From assembly GCA_023212695.1 (NCBI GenBank), contig JALCCG010000270.1, positions 9,637 through 28,134 of the forward strand: DNA of 18,498 bases, written 5' to 3'. This DNA is from Sporisorium sorghi (Eukaryota; Basidiomycota; Ustilaginomycetes; Ustilaginales; Ustilaginaceae). The notes beneath the pieces are model-generated. The model did no database searches. It saw nothing but the letters and a program-made list of their open reading frames with translations, and was not told where the DNA came from. Shown in pieces: positions 1-8,935 of the stretch (within the stretch, counting starts at the first letter, position 1; every line of letters starts with the position of its first letter). A program made the translations under genes and the position numbers.

Positions 1-22
1 TTTTTTTTTTTTTTTTTTTTTT
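1..22. repeat. Poly-T run at the left edge
   Basis: The window begins with 22 consecutive T residues. It may be a promoter poly(dT) tract upstream of RPA135, of the kind that disfavours nucleosomes, or simply the place where an assembly broke. The sequence alone cannot separate the two. Confidence 0.9.
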
Positions 23-244
23 GGCTGTCGTCTGCCTCTTCCTCTCGAACCCTGAACAAAGAGCTGCCTTCCTGTCTTCCTATCCTCACTTCTCCTTCCT
101 CCTACAATCCTCGTTTCAGCCTTGCGGTCGGCTGCCTCGAATCCTCGTCACCTCAATCTCTCTCTGTCCGCCACTACCATCCGACAACCGGCTTTCGTCT
201 CGCGCATCCTTGTAGATACGCCGCCGCGTCGTCGGTTTCACACA
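23..244 (+). promoter_or_regulatory. C/T-rich leader and proximal promoter of RPA135
   Basis: This stretch is dominated by CTTCCTC-type pyrimidine runs and holds no ATG before the one at 245. That is what a fungal transcription-start region plus 5' leader looks like. No TATA box is visible. The RPA135 reading frame stays open upstream of the ATG at least to about position 122, but only through non-ATG codons. Confidence 0.5.
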
Positions 245-3200
245 ATGTCGGACTCCATGTCGTCGGCCAGCTCATCGAGCTCGCGCTCGTCTTTCGACGG
301 CCCCTCAACTCCGCCTGACACGGTCCACTCGCTCCCCAACTCGCTCAAAGCCGCACGACAGGAAGCAGGCATCGACAACGAGCAACCGCTCTGGAAAAAG
401 CGACACACCTTCTTCCCCCTCGAGCGTCAAGAGCGATACTCTGCTCCCACCGACAAGGGCTTCGTTGCACCAGAACTCACCGAGCTCGTTGCACCCAACA
501 TCGAATCCTTCAATGCCCTCTGGGCGGAGGACCCGTCGCTCGACCCACCTGCATCGGCCACCGTCTCGGGCTTCGTCAACGAAGGCACTGGCTTGCTCGA
601 GAAGAGTCTGCGTCGTCTGCCACCACGCATCGTGTTCGACGGGCAAGGTGACGCCAGCAATGGTCTCGGCAACCGCATCACGCTTCGCATGGACAGCGTC
701 AATCTCTCCAAGCCGCTCGTCAACGAGCGTGCAAAGGGCGTGCGCGAACGCAGGGTGTTCCCCTCGGAAGCCAGGGAGAGGCTCTTTACCTACACGGGCA
801 AGCTCACCGCTCGACTCTGCTGGAGCGTCAACGGCGATCCCGAGCAGAGCGACATTGTCTCGTTGGGCAACTGCCCCGTTCTTGTCCGCTCCAATCGATG
901 CAACCTGCGCGGCATGTCGTCCAGGGAACTCGTTGCGCACCATGAAGAGGCCAACGAGTTTGGTGGCTACTTCCTCGTCAACGGTAACGAGCGTCTCATC
1001 CGATACCTCATCGTCGCCAAGGCCAACAGCCCACAAGCCATCGAGCGTCCCAGTTTCGAGAAGCGTGGCCCGAGCTACTCGAACAAGGCCATCGTCATCC
1101 GATGTCTACACAAGGAGGACCTCATCAGCGTCACCAACGCCGTCCACTACCTCCACAACGGTGGTCTGACGCTGCGATTCAGCTGGAGGAAGCAGGAGTA
1201 CATGGTGCCCGTCGTCATGGTGCTCAAGGCGCTCGTAGATGCGACCGACAAGGAGATCTTTGCTTCCATCGTCCAGGGCGACTTCGAAAACACCTTCCTC
1301 ACCGACCGTGTCGAGCTGCTCCTCCGCAACTTTAAGCAGTACAGCCTCTGGTCCGGCCACCAGTGTCTCGAGTACCTCGGCTCCAAGTTCCGCGTCGTGC
1401 TGGGCTGCCCCGAGGACTGGAACGATGCGCAGGTCGGAAGCGAGCTCATCCACCGCATCTTCCTCGTCCACCTCGACAGCCCTCGCGAAAAGTACAAGAT
1501 GCTCATCTTTATGATCCAGAAGCTCTACTCACTCGTTGCGGGCGAGTCGTGCGCCGACAATGCCGATTCGCCCCAGCACCACGAGATCCTCATGCCTGGG
1601 TTCTTGGTGGGTCAGATCATCAAGGAGCGCATCGACGAGGCCGTCGCCAACGTCCGCGCCCAGATCGCCCGTGATGTGCGCATGAAGGTCAAGGGAGTCG
1701 ACTTCTACGACTCGAGATACATCAAGAAGACCATCTCCAAGGTCAACATCGACGTTGGCGTCAAGATCGCCTCCTTCCTTGCCACGGGCAACTTGTCTTC
1801 TCCCTCAGGTCTCGATCTGCAGCAGACGTCCGGTTTCACCATCATGGCCGAAAAGCTCAACTTTGCGCGATACCTCGCCCATTTCCGTTCGGTGCATCGT
1901 GGTGCCTTCTTCGCCGAGCTCAAGACCACCTCGGTGCGAAAGCTGCTTCCCGAGGCGTGGGGCTTCCTGTGCCCCGTCCACACGCCAGACGGTTCGCCAT
2001 GCGGTCTCTTGAACCACTTCTCGCACACGTGTCGGATGACGACGCGCCAGCCGGACGTGTCGCACATCCATGCGCTGCTGTCGGGTCTCGGCATGACGGA
2101 AGCTGCCTTCGCTGTCGGAGCCGTCGGCGCCGCTGCTGCCAGCCAGAAGAAGAACGCCAATGCTAGCGAACACATCGTCGTCGTCCAGCTCGACGGTGCC
2201 ATCCTCGGCTACACCACGCCTGCGCTCGCCAAGCACATGGCCACCGCGCTCCGCATCTGGAAGACCGAGGGGCTCCACCACGTGCCGCTCGACCTCGAGA
2301 TTGGCTTCGTGCCCACCTCGCGCGCAGGTCAGTATCCCGGTCTCTACCTCTTCTCCAACCGCGCCCGCATGATGCGTCCCGTGCGTCTGCTCCACAACAA
2401 CAAGATCGACATGGTCGGTCCCTTTGAGCAGGTCTACCTCGACATCGCCTGCGACCCGCAAGAGATCGTCCCCGGCATTTCGACGCACGTCGAGTTGGCG
2501 CCCACGTCCATCCTCTCGGTGCTCGCCAACTTGACGCCCTTCTCGGACTACAACCAATCCCCACGCAACTGTTATCAAGCTCAGATGATGAAGCAGACGA
2601 TGGGTACGGCGTCGACGGCGGTGAGCCGGAGGACGGACAACAAGCTGTACCGGATCCAGACGCCGCAGACGCCCGTGGTTCGGCCCGAGTTGTACAACAA
2701 GTACGGGTTCGACGACTACCCGAACGGGACGAACGCGATTGTGGCGGTGATCTCGTACACGGGATACGACATGGAGGACGCGATGATCTTGAACAAGAGC
2801 GCGCACGAGCGTGGGTTCGGATATGGAACCGTGTACAAGTCCGAGACGATCGACCTGCGCGATCTGAAGGGCAAGTCGGCGAGCTCGAGTGTGCCGACGC
2901 TGCACTTTGGGTTTGCGCCCAACTCGCGCCCGACGGAGGCGCAGCGTGCGATCCTCGACCAGGACGGTCTGCCGTACGTCGGACAGAAGGTGCTGGCGGG
3001 CGAGCCGATCTGCGCGTACTGGGACGAGGTGAGCGGCAAGACCATGTTCAAGAAGTTCAAGGGCGACGAGTACGCGTACGTCGACACGGTGCGTCTTTTG
3101 GGCTCGGACGCCGGCTCCGGCGGAGGTGACAGCGAGTGCCAGAAGGTGCAGATCATGCTTCGCATCACGCGCTCGCCCGTGATCGGCGACAAGTTCTCCT

Positions 3201-4123
3201 CGCGTCACGGCCAGAAGGGTGTGTGCTCGCAAAAGTGGCCGGCGGTCGACATGCCGTTCTCCGAGAGCGGCATGCAGCCGGACGTGATCATCAATCCGCA
3301 CGCGTTCCCGTCGCGTATGACGATCGGCATGCTGATCGAGTCGATCGCGGGCAAAGCGGGCGCGATGCACGGTATCGCGCAGGACTCGACGCCGTTTACG
3401 TTCAGCGAGGACTACACGCCGACGGAGTTCTTCGGTGAGCAGCTCAAGGCGGCCGGGTACAACCACGTGGGCAACGAGCCGATGTACTCGGGCATCACGG
3501 GTCAGGAGCTGCGTGCGGACATCTATCTGGGCGTGGTGTACTACCAGAGGTTGCGACACATGGTGAACGACAAGTTCCAGGTGCGTACCACGGGGCCTGT
3601 GCATGCGCTGACGCGGCAGCCGATCAAGGGTCGTAAGCGCGCTGGAGGTATTCGGTTTGGTGAGATGGAGCGTGATGCGCTGCTGGCGCACGGTACGTCG
3701 TATATGTTGCAGGATCGGCTGATGAACTGTTCGGACTACTCGACGGCGTACGTATGCCGTACGTGTGGCTCGCTGCTCAGCGTGGGCTTCGACGAGTCCG
3801 CCGCGGCGGCGCACGGCGGCGCTGTGTCGAGCATCGACATGACGACGCAGGGCAGCATGCCGATCTTGGGCCCGAACGGCGAGTTCTGCCGCGTGTGCAG
3901 GGCCGAGGACGAGGTGCGCCGCCAGCAGGGCCTCGAGCCGCTGCGTGGCAAGAGGCAGCCTGTGGGCGGCGTCGAGGCTCACATCGGTATTCCGGAGGCC
4001 AACGTGATCAACAACGTGACGGGAGGAGATCTGGACGTGGTGGCGGTGCCGTACGTTCTCAAGTACCTCGTCGCCGAGCTCGCGGCGATGGGCATCAAGA
4101 TGAGCTTTGGCGTGTCGCCCTAG
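245..4123 (+). CDS. RPA135: RNA polymerase I second-largest subunit (RPA135/RPA2)
   Basis: This is the second-largest catalytic subunit of nucleolar RNA polymerase I, which makes the large rRNA precursor and forms half of the active cleft. The 1292-residue product shows the beta-subunit order: a Ser-rich N-terminus, protrusion and lobe, then the fork-region block CPVHTPDGSPCGLLNH (from residue 576). Next come the hybrid-binding core with GDKFSSRHGQKG (981-992) and INPHAFPSRMTIGM, and a C-terminal zinc site (C1171, C1174, C1215, C1218). The wording of the core matches the Pol I paralogue as I know it from yeast better than Pol II or III. It is somewhat longer than yeast RPA135 (about 1200), mainly through the disordered N-terminus. 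The ATG at 245 is the first ATG of the frame. No introns are seen. Third-base usage switches from C-ending to G-ending near 2590. Confidence 0.95.
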   Translation: MSDSMSSASSSSSRSSFDGPSTPPDTVHSLPNSLKAARQEAGIDNEQPLWKKRHTFFPLERQERYSAPTDKGFVAPELTELVAPNIESFNALWAEDPSLDPPASATVSGFVNEGTGLLEKSLRRLPPRIVFDGQGDASNGLGNRITLRMDSVNLSKPLVNERAKGVRERRVFPSEARERLFTYTGKLTARLCWSVNGDPEQSDIVSLGNCPVLVRSNRCNLRGMSSRELVAHHEEANEFGGYFLVNGNERLIRYLIVAKANSPQAIERPSFEKRGPSYSNKAIVIRCLHKEDLISVTNAVHYLHNGGLTLRFSWRKQEYMVPVVMVLKALVDATDKEIFASIVQGDFENTFLTDRVELLLRNFKQYSLWSGHQCLEYLGSKFRVVLGCPEDWNDAQVGSELIHRIFLVHLDSPREKYKMLIFMIQKLYSLVAGESCADNADSPQHHEILMPGFLVGQIIKERIDEAVANVRAQIARDVRMKVKGVDFYDSRYIKKTISKVNIDVGVKIASFLATGNLSSPSGLDLQQTSGFTIMAEKLNFARYLAHFRSVHRGAFFAELKTTSVRKLLPEAWGFLCPVHTPDGSPCGLLNHFSHTCRMTTRQPDVSHIHALLSGLGMTEAAFAVGAVGAAAASQKKNANASEHIVVVQLDGAILGYTTPALAKHMATALRIWKTEGLHHVPLDLEIGFVPTSRAGQYPGLYLFSNRARMMRPVRLLHNNKIDMVGPFEQVYLDIACDPQEIVPGISTHVELAPTSILSVLANLTPFSDYNQSPRNCYQAQMMKQTMGTASTAVSRRTDNKLYRIQTPQTPVVRPELYNKYGFDDYPNGTNAIVAVISYTGYDMEDAMILNKSAHERGFGYGTVYKSETIDLRDLKGKSASSSVPTLHFGFAPNSRPTEAQRAILDQDGLPYVGQKVLAGEPICAYWDEVSGKTMFKKFKGDEYAYVDTVRLLGSDAGSGGGDSECQKVQIMLRITRSPVIGDKFSSRHGQKGVCSQKWPAVDMPFSESGMQPDVIINPHAFPSRMTIGMLIESIAGKAGAMHGIAQDSTPFTFSEDYTPTEFFGEQLKAAGYNHVGNEPMYSGITGQELRADIYLGVVYYQRLRHMVNDKFQVRTTGPVHALTRQPIKGRKRAGGIRFGEMERDALLAHGTSYMLQDRLMNCSDYSTAYVCRTCGSLLSVGFDESAAAAHGGAVSSIDMTTQGSMPILGPNGEFCRVCRAEDEVRRQQGLEPLRGKRQPVGGVEAHIGIPEANVINNVTGGDLDVVAVPYVLKYLVAELAAMGIKMSFGVSP

Positions 4124-4497
4124 GCTGTGTAGGAGATTTGTTTGTTAAGCATGATTGTTTCAGTAATCACAGTTTCAAGTGTCGGTTTGCGAGAGCTTTG
4201 TGTGTGTGCACGGCTGAAAGGATAAGGTCGAGAGCGTGTCAGGCAGCTACAATGTACCAAAGCGCTCCCTCTCTTGATCGAATTGCGCATTCTACTGAGC
4301 GGGCCGAAGTGATCAGACTAGGCGGAAGAACTCCTCTGCCGCTAGAAAAGCGCTTCGGATCCGTCTCTTTCCTGCTGCTCCTGCTGCTGTTGGCAGAGAA
4401 AAGAAGTCGGCTGAGAGCTCTGATCTGTACCGCTGCAGCTCCCTCTCTTTTTGGCGAACCAGAATGACCGGCGAGCGGTTGAGCATGCATGCAGAGT

Positions 4498-4512
4498 CTA
4501 AAAAATTTTTAG
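4498..4512. repeat. AT-rich perfect inverted repeat
   Basis: CTAAAAAATTTTTAG is a 7-bp inverted repeat around one central base. Allowing one bulge, flanking GAG and CTC can extend it. It stands out as AT-only DNA in a GC-rich genome. It may be a hairpin or a binding site, or a coincidence. Confidence 0.5.
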
Positions 4513-5390
4513 AGCTCGTTTTTGTTGGTTCTTCTTCTGGAGCTAGACAGGGGATGCACAAGCAGCTAGCATGATGGGCGAGCCAATCACGAGCCTCGTC
4601 CTCTTCGAGAAAAGAGAGAGCTGATTGTCGCAAAACAACGACGCTTTGCCGCTGGCTCGCCCGACGCTGGTGGAGGAAGGAACGCGAGGGCAGCAGAGCA
4701 GACGTCTCCACCGACCAACATGAACGGAACCCACGGGCAGGTCAGACAAGGTAATGCGAGCCACCAAAGTCAAGCCGATTCGGCTGCGGCGACTGGCCGT
4801 TCGCTGCTTCAGGGATTGGTGTGCGAGGTGCAAAAGCACGACTTTTCTTTTGTTAAGCTTCGAGCAAAAAATGAAAATTCCACTGTGTTAGATCGCAACG
4901 GAGAGCGTGACGCTTGGCTGCGTTTGAAATTTAACTTAGCAAAGCACGTCTTCTGGAACACCATTGTGGAGAGCCAACCAGGGTGGATGGATCTCGTGCT
5001 CATGAATGTTAGGGTTTTTGCCAACACAAGCTCGGAACAAGGGCTTGCCTGCCGTGCAATCCAACTCGAGGTCGACTGACTCGCCCGCTCGCTCGCTCCC
5101 GCTTTCGATTGAGATTGGGCCATGGACGATTAGCCGACGCTCGGTCAAGTCGCAATTCGTCGCCTCTCGAGTTAAGCTGCGGAAGTTGTCTTTCGATCAG
5201 GCCTGTGCGATCATCGTCGTAGGGAACTTTGATTCTAACCGTGCAGTAGCATGGTCTCGCAACCAAGAGGCTTCGTCGAGTGATCGTCGTCGTCAACCAA
5301 CTACTTGCCTCTGCCCCCTCACAGTAAGCAAGCTCGACTCTTTGGGCGTTAGCCAGCGAGCAAGGCAGCGATGGGGACCAAAAGAATGAA

Positions 5391-5425
5391 TAAAAAAATC
5401 TTTTTCTTTTTCTTTTTTCTTTTCA
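5391..5425. repeat. A-run and T-rich low-complexity tract
   Basis: An A-run follows the AATAAA and is followed by repeated CTTTTT units. This may be a transcript 3' end on the plus strand or a nucleosome-excluding element upstream of the CRY-DASH promoter. Confidence 0.6.
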
Positions 5426-5499
5426 CGATATGTTTCCACAGAGAAGGCGCTGCGCTGTGCTGTGCTGTTTTTGTGCTGCGCTTTTCATGTAAATGAATG

Positions 5500-6198
5500 C
5501 TGTCTGCTTTGGCTCTTCTCTGGCTCTGCTGCCGCGAAATTCGTTTGCTTCTGTAACGGTCCACGATCGCTGTCGCCTGGCTCTTCTCTTCACCATCACC
5601 AAACACCATCTTCTACACCCTCCGCTATCCTTTTCTGGCGTTCTCGTGGCTGCCGCAGTTCCTTCTGCAAGTCAGCTGATCCACTCTTTCGTGGTACTTT
5701 GATCGTCAGCTCCATCCTTCTGCCTCACCACAATCTCCATAGAACCCAACTCCAATCCGACACAGACACACGCACTCTTTCTCTCATCTGCATTTGCACG
5801 CCAGTTTCAACCACATCGACTCGATACTTCCGACGGCATCGAAATCACCTGCTGCCACACTGGCATCACCCCAACTCAAAACTTGGCGCTGGGTCTGGCA
5901 TTAGGACTTCGTCAACCCAGTTCCAAAGCTTGCAGTCAACCACTTCGTTTCAACTAGAATTCCATCACCTTTACTCAGCACTGCGCCTTTGCCACTCGAT
6001 CTTCTACACGCAGTAGCTAGACAGCAGCCGCCCCCTTTTGGCTGCTTTTTAAGACTGACACAACCTCACCAAGACCACCCTCTCCGCATCACTTGACGCT
6101 TCCGCCACACCTGCGTCCTCCACCCTTCAAAGAGGCACTCACCTCTTGCTTCATCTTCCATCTCTGCTCTTCCTTCTCGCCCTACATCACCAGCAACT
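5500..6198 (+). promoter_or_regulatory. AUG-free pyrimidine-rich promoter/leader of the CRY-DASH gene
   Basis: No ATG occurs on the plus strand in these 699 bases until the CRY-DASH start, while CAT occurs about 15 times by hand count. Composition is C/T/A-rich with many CACC, CATC and CTTC elements. Such strand asymmetry suggests that much of the stretch is transcribed as a 5' leader from which upstream AUGs have been purged. GATC cores occur near 5565, 5678 and 5701. White-collar GATA-type factors bind GATC-like light elements in fungi, but these short matches are weak evidence. No TATA box is obvious. Confidence 0.55.
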
Positions 6199-8889
6199 AT
6201 GGAAGGATCCAGCTCTTCAGCATCGCCCAGCGCCTCGCATGGCGGAACCTCTACACTCGGCTCCGACGTGGGCCCTAGCGTTCTCATCTGCTTGCTCCGT
6301 CTCGATTTGCGCATTCACGACAATCCGCTCTTCTACTATGCTCATCAGACTCCCAAGCCAATCGTATCCACCGCCGAAAAGACCGTCGACCTCAGCAAGC
6401 TCGAAGATGAAGCCCTGCTAGGTTCCACCGCCGACTACCTCCTCCCCGTCTTTGTCTTTGACGAGCGAGAGATGGAGCTCAGCGGTCTACCCGGCTATCA
6501 GAGGAAAGGTCCCGAGGCCCGCACCAAGGAGTACGGCTTTTGGAAGACCGGTGGCTTCCGAACCCGTTTCGTCTCCGAGTCCGTCTACGATGTGCGCTCG
6601 CGACTCCGTTCCGTCGGCTCCGACCTGCTCATCCGCTTTGGCATTCCAGAACAAGTCATCTCCAATCTCGTGCAAGCCTTCCTGGCAGAAGGTACACACG
6701 TAGAAGGCGTCTGGATGCAAAAGGAGATGACTTACCCCGAGATCGACGTCGAGAACGCTATCGTCGACAAGCTTCAAGGCAGCAGCGTGCCCGTCCAGTT
6801 CGTCCACGGCAAGACCCTCATCCACCCTTCCGACCTTCCTTTTGAAAGCGGCGAAACTCCGGACGTGTTCACCCCTTTCCGCAAGAAGGTCGAGGCGCTA
6901 GGGCCCAAGATGGTTCGTCCCGTCAAGCACTCTCCCTCCAAGTTCAAGGCCTTCCCGCCCACCGTCCCAACCACGCCCGACTACGCCCTCGACGTGTCGT
7001 ACGAAGTCGACGTCGACGGCTTGGCTCCTCGCGCCCTCGAGACCAAAGACAAGCAAGAGGGCCAGGTCTCCTTCCACGACATTCTCCGCTTCCTCCTCAC
7101 GCCTCTCAACGATTCCCAACTCCCGCCAACGCTAGAAGCAAGCGCCTTGCTCCAACAACGACACCCCGCTTCCGCCTTCCCGCTGCGCGGTGGCGAGTCG
7201 TCCGCCTTGAATCGTCTCGACTGGTACTTCGTCAGGGGCAAGTCAGCCGACTCTTCGCGATGGGGTAAGGCCGACCCACCGCCGGTTGCGCGCTACAAGC
7301 AGACGCGCAACAACCTCATCGGCCACGCCTACAGCACCAAGATGTCGCCGTTCCTCGCCTACGGAAGCATATCTCCACGACAGATTTGGGAAGCGCTCGA
7401 CGACCATGAGAAGAAGTTCGGCGAGGATCAGAACACGTACTGGGTCCGATTCGAATTGCTATGGAGAGACTACTTCTTCTTTGTCGCCGAAAAGTTTGGC
7501 CATCTGCTTTACGATCTCGGCGGCTTCGAGCAGGCCACCGACCCGCGTCAAGCCGCCAAGAAGATGGAGGAGGGCTGGTGGCGCAAGTGGGATCCACTCA
7601 AGGACGGGCCTGAGCACGAGATGACGAGACTGCTCGAAGGCCGCACGGGCATTCCTTTCATCGACGCCAACATTCTCGAGCTCAGAGAGTCTGGCTTTAT
7701 GTCCAACCGTGGTCGCCAGAACGTCGCCAGCTTCTTGTCCAAGGACTTGGGCTACGACTGGCGCATCGGTGCCGAGTTCTTCCAGTCGCATCTCATCGAC
7801 TACGACCCGACATCCAACTACGGCAATTGGCAGTATGTCGCGGGAGTCGGCAACGATCCACGCGCCTCGCGCCAGTTCAACACGGTCAAGCAGGCCAAGG
7901 ACTACGACTCGCACGGCGACTATGTCAAGATGTGGATCCCGGCGCTGCGCAACCTGCATGCTGACTACGTGCACACGCCCTGGCTGCTCACGCCGGAGGA
8001 GCGCAGACGGTACGGCCTCAAGACGACCAAGATGGATGTCACGATCGACGGGTATCCTGCGCAGCCGCTGTTTGAGCATGAGGGCTGGCAGCGCCACTAC
8101 GAGCGCAAGCAGGGTGTGGGGTCCAAGATGCACGGCAATCCGCAGGAGAAGGTCAAGGATGGTAAAGTTCCTCGTCGTCATCGACCTAGCTACCGTGTAC
8201 AGGCTGCCACCTATGGTGCGCTGTCCGATGGTGGGCGCTACGATCAGCTTTCCGCCTCGGCTGGCACGCTGGGAGGAGGTCAGTACGATAGCAGTGCGTC
8301 GCGCAACGTCATTCCACCGCTCCGAGGCGCTTCCGGGTCTATTGGGCCGTCGTATGTCGCACGCTCCAGTCCCAATCTTGCGGCCAACGTTGCAGCGCTC
8401 AACATTGGCGGCGGTGTTGGATCAGAGCGCAGCGGCTCGCCGTTCGGCACGTCGCCAGCGGCGGGAGGACATGCGTCGGGTATGGGCAAGTATGCTCGGT
8501 CCGCAGCCGGCGGCGGGTTAGCGGCGAGCAACTTGCCTGCGCCGGTGGGACGTGCACCTGGTAATGCGTTTGACTTTGGTGGGCCTGGACGAACTGGGAG
8601 TGCTGCTTCGATGGATGGGCCGAATGGGGGAAGGTTGCGTCGTGCTGCCGGAGCAGCAGCGAACGATGGCGGCAGCGATGCGTACGGCCAGGGATGTGCG
8701 ATCAACGGCTATGCGGATCTGAGTTCGCAGCCCGGCGGTGCAGCCGGAAACGGACATGGGAATGAAGCCGGAAACGGGTACGGCAACGGCAGCGTGAATG
8801 GCATCGCGGGAGGAGGAGGCAACGGGTACGCACCACAGGCGGTGTCCAAAGCCGATCTCGAGACGAGCTGGCGTCGTGGATCCAAGTAG
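6199..8889 (+). CDS. CRY-DASH: Cryptochrome DASH (photolyase/cryptochrome family)
   Basis: This is a blue-light flavoprotein of the photolyase superfamily, 896 residues. The DASH class is known for FAD plus an antenna cofactor and for repair of UV dimers mainly in single-stranded DNA. The N-terminal antenna domain starts at VLICLLRLDLRIHDNP (28-43), and the class-typical GFWKTGGFRTRF lies at 113-124. The FAD-binding helical domain covers about 365-585. It includes FELLWRDYFFF, MSNRGRQNVASFL (501-513), DWRIGAEFFQSHLIDYDP and NYGNWQYVAGVGNDPRASRQF (540-560). W521 and W544 match two electron-transfer tryptophans. Residues 650-896 are a disordered tail: basic KVPRRHRPSYR first, then Ser/Ala/Gly-rich, then GNG repeats. 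The ATG at 6199 is the first after a long AUG-free leader. Members of the class in fungi are often light-induced; regulation here is inferred. Confidence 0.93.
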   Translation: MEGSSSSASPSASHGGTSTLGSDVGPSVLICLLRLDLRIHDNPLFYYAHQTPKPIVSTAEKTVDLSKLEDEALLGSTADYLLPVFVFDEREMELSGLPGYQRKGPEARTKEYGFWKTGGFRTRFVSESVYDVRSRLRSVGSDLLIRFGIPEQVISNLVQAFLAEGTHVEGVWMQKEMTYPEIDVENAIVDKLQGSSVPVQFVHGKTLIHPSDLPFESGETPDVFTPFRKKVEALGPKMVRPVKHSPSKFKAFPPTVPTTPDYALDVSYEVDVDGLAPRALETKDKQEGQVSFHDILRFLLTPLNDSQLPPTLEASALLQQRHPASAFPLRGGESSALNRLDWYFVRGKSADSSRWGKADPPPVARYKQTRNNLIGHAYSTKMSPFLAYGSISPRQIWEALDDHEKKFGEDQNTYWVRFELLWRDYFFFVAEKFGHLLYDLGGFEQATDPRQAAKKMEEGWWRKWDPLKDGPEHEMTRLLEGRTGIPFIDANILELRESGFMSNRGRQNVASFLSKDLGYDWRIGAEFFQSHLIDYDPTSNYGNWQYVAGVGNDPRASRQFNTVKQAKDYDSHGDYVKMWIPALRNLHADYVHTPWLLTPEERRRYGLKTTKMDVTIDGYPAQPLFEHEGWQRHYERKQGVGSKMHGNPQEKVKDGKVPRRHRPSYRVQAATYGALSDGGRYDQLSASAGTLGGGQYDSSASRNVIPPLRGASGSIGPSYVARSSPNLAANVAALNIGGGVGSERSGSPFGTSPAAGGHASGMGKYARSAAGGGLAASNLPAPVGRAPGNAFDFGGPGRTGSAASMDGPNGGRLRRAAGAAANDGGSDAYGQGCAINGYADLSSQPGGAAGNGHGNEAGNGYGNGSVNGIAGGGGNGYAPQAVSKADLETSWRRGSK

Positions 8890-8900
8890 AAAAAAACCCA

Positions 8901-8901
<1 letters not shown>

Positions 8902-8932
<31 letters not shown>
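8902..8932. repeat. (CA)n microsatellite in the CRY-DASH 3' region
   Basis: About fifteen CA units start 12 bases after the CRY-DASH stop, right behind a short A-run. It is a simple repeat, probably length-variable between strains, and it lies in the expected 3' UTR. Confidence 0.95.

Positions 8933-8935
<3 letters not shown>

Larger units (their letters stand above)
4124..5499. other. Intergenic region without a convincing gene
   Basis: About 1.4 kb separate the RPA135 stop from the leader of the next gene. Base composition is more balanced than in the genes. Open frames of 119 codons (4720-5079) and 127 codons (5006-5389) overlap each other, lack the C/G-ending codon bias of the neighbours and show no recognisable domain, so I treat them as chance. 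An AATAAA sits at 5389-5394, directly after the second frame's stop, next to an A-run and T-rich stretch (5391-5425). It could be a polyadenylation signal of an unrecognised transcript. No tRNA-like structure was noticed. Confidence 0.5.

Noticed and set aside
122..244. RPA135 start at 122
   Set aside because: Position 122 is TTG. The first ATG of the frame is at 245 and gives the expected family N-terminus.
1805..3982. A 725-codon open frame antisense to RPA135
   Set aside because: It lies wholly opposite a well-supported polymerase gene and has an Arg/His/Leu-rich, domain-free translation. Strong C/G-ending codon bias produces such long shadow frames.
4720..5079. A 119-codon frame in the RPA135/CRY-DASH interval
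   Set aside because: Codon use is unlike the neighbouring genes, no domain is seen, and it overlaps another equally weak frame.
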